Part shown: positions 59,801 to 64,000 of the stretch, in pieces | How positions within the stretch are numbered: position 1 is the stretch's first letter | How the letters are laid out: each line of letters starts with the position of its first letter | DNA from: Micromussa lordhowensis | Lineage: Eukaryota > Cnidaria > Anthozoa > Scleractinia > Lobophylliidae | Assembly (NCBI GenBank): GCA_964020085.1 | Contig: OZ026599.1 | Location: forward strand, 31,073,125 to 31,137,124 | Length of the DNA stretch: 64,000 nt | Direction of reading: 5' to 3' | Translations under genes and position numbers: made by a program | The notes under the pieces: generated by a model | The model's database searches: none | What the model saw: only the letters and a program-made list of their open reading frames with translations | Told to the model about the DNA's origin: nothing

Positions 59801-61354
59801 TGCATGAGAATGCTTGTCCCACCATTCATTTCACAGGTAGTCCAATTCTTCCAGAACTACCCGCCCATCGAACATCCTCAGCATCCAGTTTAAAAGGTGA
59901 CCTGCTGAAATCAAAGAAATCGAAGAAAAAGTTAACTAGGTGAGCAATTTTGTGATATTTTGAAACTATGTTCTGTGGTGTTCTATTCCCAAATGTGAAA
60001 ACTCGAACAGATTTGGAAGAGTTCAACTTTTTTGCAGATAATGTATTAAAGTCAGTACGTTTACAAGATCGTTTTATCAGGTATTATTATATGGCTACAA
60101 AAGTACGCGCAGTCTGATTGGCTGCTGAGCGGGCATTATTTTCTTGTAATGACCGGGCATTATTTTTTTTTTCTCGGCTCGACGGCTCTTTTGAGTTGTG
60201 AGTAAAAAACTATGTGCGCATGGGCGAAAACAACAGAAAAGATGGACAAAGTACTACTATATTTTCAATAACTGAGAGAAAAACTAGCATACAGATACTT
60301 CTTTAGTATGAGCGACGACGAAAGCCGTAGCGCGCGCAAGCGGATGTGGAAAATTACCTGCGGTGTTCAGTTTATTATACTCTTTTCAAGAATAGCACTA
60401 AAAAGGCCATATAATAAATAACTTATTAACCTCGTCCGTTTGGTCATTACAGGGAAATCTCAGACCTCGGCCTTAATGTATTGACCTCGCTATCGCTCGG
60501 TCAATACATCAAGGACTCGGTCTGAGATTTCCCTGTAATGACCTCACTCTCGGTTAATAAGTGGTATGTAATCATGTGATAAACCGAGAAAATACTTAGA
60601 CTGCATGGGCTTACAGCCATCCAAGAGTTTGCTAAAATACTATATAAATTGGGCACTACTTACAGTAACTTTTGATTCTTTCCCAGGCCCCTTTTCATTT
60701 CTTAAGTGGTCATTGTCTACCTTGGTTTTTCTTGATTTTCAGGGATGTTGTTGGTGAATTTAACTGTCTTAGAAGAAGAGTGGAGGAACTGCAACTTGTA
60801 AGTTCAAAAGCCTTGGTTGACCCTTCGTTTGATATGGTTCCTTCGTAGCCAGAGAACGCAGACTTCTTCAGCCACTCATCTCCTTCATTCCAACCATAAT
60901 GGTGGCAAAGCAATAGAGTGTTCTGATGGCTTGATTGTTGCCCTGATTTTACCATCCAGAGTCACTAAAAAATCCCTGTAGGGACTGGGCTCCTCTCTTC
61001 GTAAGAGGAATAATATTTTCTTGGAGAGTCTTTAAACTTAAAACATTTATAAACAGGTTTGCTCAACCTTTCAAGAATGATTTTATAGCAGCAATATCCA
61101 TACAACATACTGCAACATCCCGTACATATCATTACCTAAAAATGAATCAACATTAAGGCATTCTTCAAGCATGTCTGCTTTTTGCTTACTGTGATCTTGT
61201 TATTATTACCTTGTTTTTCACGTAGGAAACTGAATCCCTACGGCAGAGTTTGCAAGAAGAGCAGAATGCAAGAAAAAAGATGGAAAAGTTCATTCGCTGT
61301 TCGCTGAAGGGAGTGATCCCAGATCTTAAATGGGAGGACATGGAGAAAAGCTAG
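29032..61354 (+). CDS. ARHGEF7: PIX-family Rho guanine nucleotide exchange factor (ARHGEF6/7 orthologue)
   Basis: Twenty-eight exons join in frame (2496 nt, 831 aa): 29032-29202, 29304-29396, 29538-29622, 32638-32741, 33257-33331, 33863-33901, 34072-34156, 34281-34366, 34985-35035, 35282-35325, 35972-36067, 37577-37631, 37754-37821, 38964-39042, 41490-41549, 41967-42026, 42457-42537, 43302-43364, 45121-45207, 46278-46356, 46725-46999, 47648-47821, 48481-48541, 50561-50608, 51567-51656, 59837-59939, 60743-60797, 61226-61354. Domain order CH, SH3, DH, PH, proline/serine linker, GIT-binding helix, coiled coil matches vertebrate alpha/beta-PIX (about 800 aa). In other animals PIX activates Rac1/Cdc42, binds PAK through SH3 and forms large complexes with GIT ArfGAPs at adhesions. 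The start is the first ATG in frame with the CH domain. A single invertebrate PIX is expected, so the ARHGEF7 symbol covers both paralogues. The exon 46278-46356 uses a GC donor. The C-terminus DMEKS differs from the vertebrate PDZ ligand. Confidence 0.93.
29623..32637. other. PIX intron 3
   Basis: AT-rich intron. Holds a fragment with cagtcgagcctcctgtaagc (about 31405) resembling mariner-type MITE ends, and a short (TTG)n run at 32200-32226. An open stretch at 31983-32312 shows no domain and is treated as chance. Confidence 0.5.
33257..34156 (+). CDS. ARHGEF7: PIX exons 5-7: SH3 domain
   Basis: Residues ~152-217: [23 protein letters not shown], then [20 protein letters not shown]. The ALYDY-like strand, the WW pair and the PSNYV box are intact, so the PAK-binding groove should form. 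Confidence 0.9.
33590..33755 (-). repeat. diverged SINE (second family), minus strand
   Basis: The minus strand reads gcagtggctagtgtgcagga (head), then ctttattctctcagtgtctg and caacccaggtgtagaaatgg, matching the SINE body at 36503-36870 at reduced identity. Older copy between SH3 exons. A (GAT)n run at 33772-33795 lies beside its head, so it is not the SINE's own 3' tail. Confidence 0.6.
34281..42537 (+). CDS. ARHGEF7: PIX exons 8-17: DH (RhoGEF) domain
   Basis: Residues ~240-440 over ten small exons. [20 protein letters not shown] is the CR1 helix that contacts the GTPase (with the conserved Glu). [62 protein letters not shown] and [20 protein letters not shown] (CR3) follow in the vertebrate order. 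All donors and acceptors are GT-AG. Introns contain a SINE (36503), a hairpin MITE (36982) and a piggyBac-type MITE (39750). Confidence 0.9.
34745..34850. repeat. degenerate ATATC/GTATC microsatellite
   Basis: A run of tatcatatc, tatcttatc and gtgtatcttat words in the PIX intron before exon 9. Confidence 0.6.
36503..36870 (+). repeat. near full-length tRNA-derived SINE (second family)
   Basis: Head gtgtcctcatggttagtacg, B box caggttcgagccctgg, body gacattgtgttgtgttcttg with ctctccacccaggtgtatat, tail ctggcctgatgggctacttg. A stretch of about 70 bp with poly-C (36762-36776) is inserted near the tail. Best copy of the family in the window. Confidence 0.85.
36982..37123. repeat. hairpin MITE in DH-domain intron
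   Basis: Arms tcttattagacgttttggtg (36982) and caccaaaacgtctaataaga (to 37123) are perfect complements and continue through gtagtatcgctgtatatttt. A nested inner palindrome, gtattttgac...gtcaaaatac, lies at the apex (37037-37070). Confidence 0.8.
39085..39245. repeat. repeat with duplicated ccgtgttta...catctaaacac words
   Basis: ccgtgtttgtatagcctcat and ccgtgtttacatactctcat, each followed by ctaaacac, occur about 80 bp apart. Probable MITE fragment in the PIX intron before exon 15. Confidence 0.4.
39750..40366. mobile_element. piggyBac-like non-autonomous element (617 bp)
   Basis: Flanked by TTAA at 39746-39749 and 40367-40370. Ends CCCATTGTCTCCCG and CGGGAGTCAATGGG are inverted repeats with one mismatch. 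TTAA duplication with CCC/GGG tips is the piggyBac hallmark. No transposase is encoded. Confidence 0.7.
43302..46999 (+). CDS. ARHGEF7: PIX exons 18-21: PH domain and start of Ser/Pro linker
   Basis: Residues ~445-612. [54 protein letters not shown] and the C-terminal PH helix TAWLDTVQF match the PIX PH domain. The exon 46278-46356 ends AAAAG and is followed by GCAAGT: a GC-AG intron, the only join that keeps the frame. The rest of exon 21 is Ser/Pro-rich with likely phosphorylation sites. Confidence 0.88.
44043..44170. repeat. hairpin MITE
   Basis: tcgagctataaaaacacgag (44043) is inverted in ctcgtg.../ctataactcga (to 44170); gtgaaagtttgggagaac is inverted at 44132-44150. A related end (tatcgagttatcgaaacacg) recurs at about 44317. 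Confidence 0.65.
44653..44826. mobile_element. mariner-like MITE
   Basis: Ends acagtcaactctc (44653-44665) and gagagttgactgt (44814-44826) are perfect 13-bp inverted repeats, with TA after the right end. The left TA appears mutated. Internal words are partly palindromic. Confidence 0.6.
47087..47590 (+). repeat. SINE (second family) split by a 225-230-bp insertion
   Basis: Head and body 47087-47274 (gtggcctcatggttagtgtg ... ctctctccacccaggtgtat) and tail 47499-47590 (actagcatcccatccagctg ... ctgacgggccaattggc). Between them lies unrelated DNA ending in an (ATT)n run (47440-47498). actacgat (47267) and actagcat (47499) flank it as a possible decayed 8-bp duplication. Confidence 0.65.
47648..51656 (+). 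CDS. ARHGEF7: PIX exons 22-25: proline motif, basic region and GIT-binding helix
   Basis: Residues 613-736. [18 protein letters not shown] matches the proline motif of vertebrate PIX (APPLRPSAALCYKE). A basic linker ([10 protein letters not shown]) follows. [20 protein letters not shown] with RHTLNS is the conserved GIT-binding domain. The exon 51567-51656 ends in phase 1 at TLNS, the residue after which vertebrate isoforms also diverge. Confidence 0.88.
47970..48003. repeat. (AAT)n microsatellite
   Basis: About ten ATA units in the PIX intron after exon 22. Larger runs are at 50712-50755 and 50783-50812. Confidence 0.85.
50710..50815. repeat. two (AAT)n microsatellites
   Basis: Runs of ataataata at 50710-50755 and 50783-50812, separated by about 28 bp of unique DNA. 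Confidence 0.9.
52381..52564. repeat. inverted-repeat MITE
   Basis: Ends tagggcctgtttatgcggag and ctccttataaacaggccta form terminal inverted repeats. gagggtcgatcc/gggtgaccctc are internal inverted words. Located in the large PIX intron after exon 25. Confidence 0.65.
54541..54713 (+). CDS. candidate alternative PIX 3' exon
   Basis: An acceptor TTAGCAG (AG at 54539-54540 or 54542-54543) is followed by a frame joining exon 51567-51656 in phase: [20 protein letters not shown], then DDEHDG and onward to a stop at 54711-54713. It could be an alternative terminal exon, replacing the coiled coil. With a weak donor at 54631 (GTACTA after GATG) it would be a phase 1-1 cassette. The acidic, hydrophilic composition looks coding, but I cannot match it to a known isoform. 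Confidence 0.4.
58302..58328 (+). CDS. candidate 27-nt PIX microexon
   Basis: acaaacaaaggacagaggca plus atttcag is bounded by ATATAG and GTATTA. Its phase is 1-1, so inclusion between 51656 and 59837 adds nine residues (NKQRTEAIS plus a changed junction residue) without breaking frame. The pyrimidine tract is moderate. Confidence 0.3.
59837..61354 (+). CDS. ARHGEF7: PIX exons 26-28: basic linker and C-terminal coiled coil
   Basis: Residues 737-831. [20 protein letters not shown] and [11 protein letters not shown] precede a heptad region, [20 protein letters not shown], then [20 protein letters not shown]. This matches the PIX trimerisation coiled coil. It ends [12 protein letters not shown]. 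The vertebrate tail (PAWDETNL, a PDZ ligand) aligns only at the Trp; the last residues here lack a clear PDZ consensus. Confidence 0.88.
60421..60562. repeat. hairpin MITE before the coiled-coil exons
   Basis: Arms acttattaacctcg... and ...gttaataagt; the inner arms cattacagggaaatctcaga and tctgagatttccctgtaatg are perfect complements. Confidence 0.8.
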
Positions 61355-62925
61355 CAAAGATGATATCTAAGAATTTTTTACCTCTATTAACTGTTTAAAA
61401 CAATTTTAATAATCTGCAATCAAAATTACACGTTAAACTAAAATTGCATATTAATTGCTATTTTGTTTTCGATAATATTTCTTCCAATTATAAGTAGACA
61501 TTTTAAAGCTACTCCTTATAAACTTCATTAATCAAACCTTTTTAATGAATGAAATATTAGTAATCTTTTTTAAAGAAATCCTTTCGTTTTCCAATTGTAG
61601 GAGATTTTAAACTTGATTTCGTAATTGCATAACTTATCAGTGCATAAAAGAATTGCATGAGCCAGTTTACTGTTACCAAATTTAATTACACTTGACAAAA
61701 GCTTATGCTGATTAGTATTAACAGGACATATTTATTGAAAGTACTCTTTAAATTTTAGCGTTTTATTTTTATTGGATGTAAAAAATTTTGCTACGTTGTT
61801 TTTGTGGCAATTAACGTAGTTATGTGTATCTTTGCAGACAAGAGAATATATTATGGCAGCCAAACCTTGTTCGCATTTATTTTACTAAATATTCAGAAGG
61901 AGGATTTATTAATTTATTATTATTGACGTTCTGCTCATTTAATATCTGCTGTCAGATTGTTTAATTTTCCTTTATTTGCCACGATGAAACTTACACTATT
62001 TGTTGTAGTTTAACTGTTCCCAATGTAGTTTTAACTGGAAATATGTTGCACAAATGGGAAAAGACATTTACGGAATCTATTCATTAATGGTAACCAATTA
62101 ATAATTCTCTTGTATGCATTCGAATTAGCTTCACTAAACTCGTTTTGGACCTAAAATTCTTTGCAATTATCATCTCAAAAACGGGGCTAGTTAGACTAAT
62201 TTTGATACTTACAAAAGAGATATTTTTGGATTGGTGGCCATTTCCTGCATGTGGCGGCCATTTTGGATGTTAGAATGCCATTTACCTAACTCTCTTGTCA
62301 TAATTTCTTTGTTGCTTAGCGAATCTTCTATTGAGACGTCATAGCTTCCACAATGATGGCCCACAAGCATTAAAAAACTAACATAGCTGATAATCCTGCC
62401 TTAGTTATTTCCGTTGTTTTTCTTCTAGTGAAACAAATTCTCAGTTTTAACTATTTTACTTCCAGTATTTTAATGGCAATATGGAAATTTCCTTTAATAC
62501 TTAATTATTATAAGTTTTTGCAACACCAAAAGAAATTTGGTTTTATATGCATTTCTTTGGACAAACCTTTGAGATAATATATTGCTTTTCTTTGAAGTAT
62601 ACTTTTTTGAAAAAAAAGGCAAAAGAATGATAGGATAGCATCAGGTAGACAAAGTTGTTATACATCTTTTAACTTAACGGTATACATTTTCTAGTCAGTC
62701 GATTAAAACAAGAAACCAATGTTGCTTATAACATGATATCTTGGGGACATGTATGGTTCCATATAATACACTGAAGACAACAGAGAAACGGATTTTACTG
62801 TTTAAAACTGTATAACGATAGTTTGGAAATAATGACGTTATTTTATTAAAACAAATGTCAGAAAATGTTCTGACTTAAAGAGAGATTGTGCATCCCGCAC
62901 AGCATATTAGATATCAGTATAAATC
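61355..62925. other. PIX 3' UTR and downstream DNA
   Basis: AT-rich. No further gene or structured repeat. Probably contains the main PIX 3' UTR. Confidence 0.4.
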
Positions 62926-63104
62926 TACTAGCGTTCTATCACGAATGCCGTTTTCCGATTGGCTACCCACTATCTACTCTGTGATAGATAGTGAGCAGCG
63001 TAGCAGTGTGCCCTTGTTAACAAAATGGCGGCCCCTTCTTGGCGTTTTCGAAGTGTTTTGAAGAAGATTTAGATAAAGTTTTGAACGACTAGTAGATTTA
63101 TACT
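62926..63104. repeat. inverted-repeat MITE
   Basis: agtataaatctactag (62926) and ctagtagatttatact (to 63104) are perfect inverted ends. The interior includes aaaatggcggcccc (about 63021). Confidence 0.7.
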
Positions 63105-63108
63105 AAAA

Positions 63109-63210
63109 CAATTAGATTATTCGCTCTCGATTTCTATGCGTGATAGCTGACTCGGGCGGCGCCCTCGTCGACAATCACGCGATAGACATTTCGAGCTCAT
63201 AATCTAATTG
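63109..63210. repeat. hairpin MITE adjacent to the previous one
   Basis: caattagattat (63109) and ataatctaattg (to 63210) are inverted ends. Arms continue with gatttctatgcgtgat/atcacgcgatagacatt. Confidence 0.7.
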
Positions 63211-63488
63211 CTTAATAGCTTTGAAGAACAAGAAGTTACATTTTATCCAAACCGATGTACCGAATCCGTAAACTGTCGTGTAATATTTCCTACTCCATAT
63301 TTGACAAACTAAGCAGACTAAGTTTTATAACAATGTACTGGTTAATATTTGAAAGTTTTGTTAGCTTTGGACTAAGTTGAAGGTTATTTCTTGTACAAAT
63401 ACCCTGATTTTTTAACGTACATGAAGTGTCATCCTTAGTTGTAATTATTAAACCTGTTGTTGCTTTGTGTGTTCTAATCTTTTTACAG

Positions 63489-63538
63489 ATTCATCGAAGT
63501 CCTCCCTTTTGGCCAAATTCAAAGCCAAGAAAACGTAG
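63489..63538 (+). CDS. candidate alternative terminal exon of PIX
   Basis: A strong acceptor (ctaatctttttacag) precedes a short frame. In phase 1 (from exon 51567-51656 or the 54541 cassette) it reads SSKSSLLAKFKAKKT and stops (TAG 63536-63538). In phase 0 (after 60797) it gives a longer tail, IHRSPPFWPNSKPRKRSWK. Either would remove part of the coiled coil. No other gene upstream on this strand could own it, but it may be chance. Confidence 0.3.
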
Positions 63539-64000
63539 CTGGAAGTAAACTACTGAAAATGTCATTCCTTCCAGAGAGTAGATGTAAAATTTGTAAATTA
63601 ATAGACTTTGAAATGTATTCTTTGTGTGCAGGGTTTTATAAACGGTTTTATAACGCAACTTCGTAGGTCTATTTTAGGGCGTATACAAATAGGGCAATTT
63701 AATCTAAAATGAGGGATCTTGTCCAAATGATTAAAAACAAACTGGAACACATGACGGAAAGTGAATTCGTTGTTATTTGATAGCTTAGAGTGGATTTCAA
63801 TAGGGTAATCCTAGTTTACAATATTTGCCTTATTTCGTGTACCTACAAAAAAATCAGTGCTGAATATTGAAAGTTAACTCTGCCATGGAATTTGAGCCCA
63901 TGTTTTGCATACTTTTTGTGCAACGCGGGTTTAAAACTCAAAATTTTACAAAGAATTCTTGCACCCGTTAGCGCTTTTGCCTCCCATATTAATACCAGGT
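63539..64000. other. non-coding end of window
   Basis: No gene, repeat or RNA recognised. Confidence 0.4.

Noticed and set aside
60300..60420. short coding-like stretch [14 protein letters not shown]
   Set aside because: No splice sites that fit PIX and directly abuts a MITE; probably a transposon remnant.
1..64000. CRISPR arrays, bacterial operons, integrated viral genes
   Set aside because: No regularly spaced repeats with unique spacers and no prokaryotic or viral gene sets; the YqaJ nuclease has phage relatives but sits inside a eukaryotic transposon with an intron.

Overview
The window is nuclear DNA from an early-branching animal, most likely an anthozoan cnidarian (probably a stony coral). 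Evidence: three intron-rich animal genes with GT-AG introns, AT-rich non-coding DNA, a SHARK/HTK16-type tyrosine kinase (a family known from Hydra and insects but absent from vertebrates), and many tRNA-derived SINEs and palindromic MITEs of the kind common in coral genomes. The species call is an inference; the gene-family calls rest on the translated exons.

Layout: (1) 522-4446 (+): 3' half of a SHARK-family tyrosine kinase; the window begins inside the gene. (2) 4447-11735: repeat-rich intergenic DNA with a SINE, foldback elements, a 51-bp tandem array carrying five CRE sites, a reverse-transcriptase relic and hammerhead-ribozyme-like motifs. (3) 11736-24587 (+): a complete AGFG1-type ArfGAP with an FG/NPF-rich tail (7 exons, 727 aa). 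(4) 14118-18268, inside AGFG1 intron 2: an apparently intact 4151-bp two-gene DNA transposon of ISL2EU/PIF-Harbinger type. Its 252-bp terminal inverted repeats differ at about one base and contain the start codon and SAP domain of BOTH genes: a SAP-THAP-DDE transposase (+) and a SAP-SWIM-YqaJ nuclease (-). (5) 29032-61354 (+): a complete PIX-family Rho GEF (ARHGEF6/7 orthologue; 28 constitutive exons, 831 aa: CH-SH3-DH-PH-GIT-binding-coiled coil), with candidate alternative exons near its 3' end. (6) 61355-64000: downstream non-coding DNA with foldback elements and one candidate alternative terminal exon.

The host genes are unrelated in pathway, although AGFG1 (endocytic adaptor/ArfGAP family) and PIX (GEF that in other animals partners the GIT ArfGAPs and PAK) both touch Arf/Rho membrane biology. 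The most notable item is the transposon: its TIRs act as shared coding exons, so terminal-repeat homogenisation would keep the N-termini of transposase and nuclease identical. Intron coordinates were derived by reading frames across GT/AG junctions by eye; every join listed keeps the frame, and the AGFG1 and PIX models each close into one continuous reading frame.
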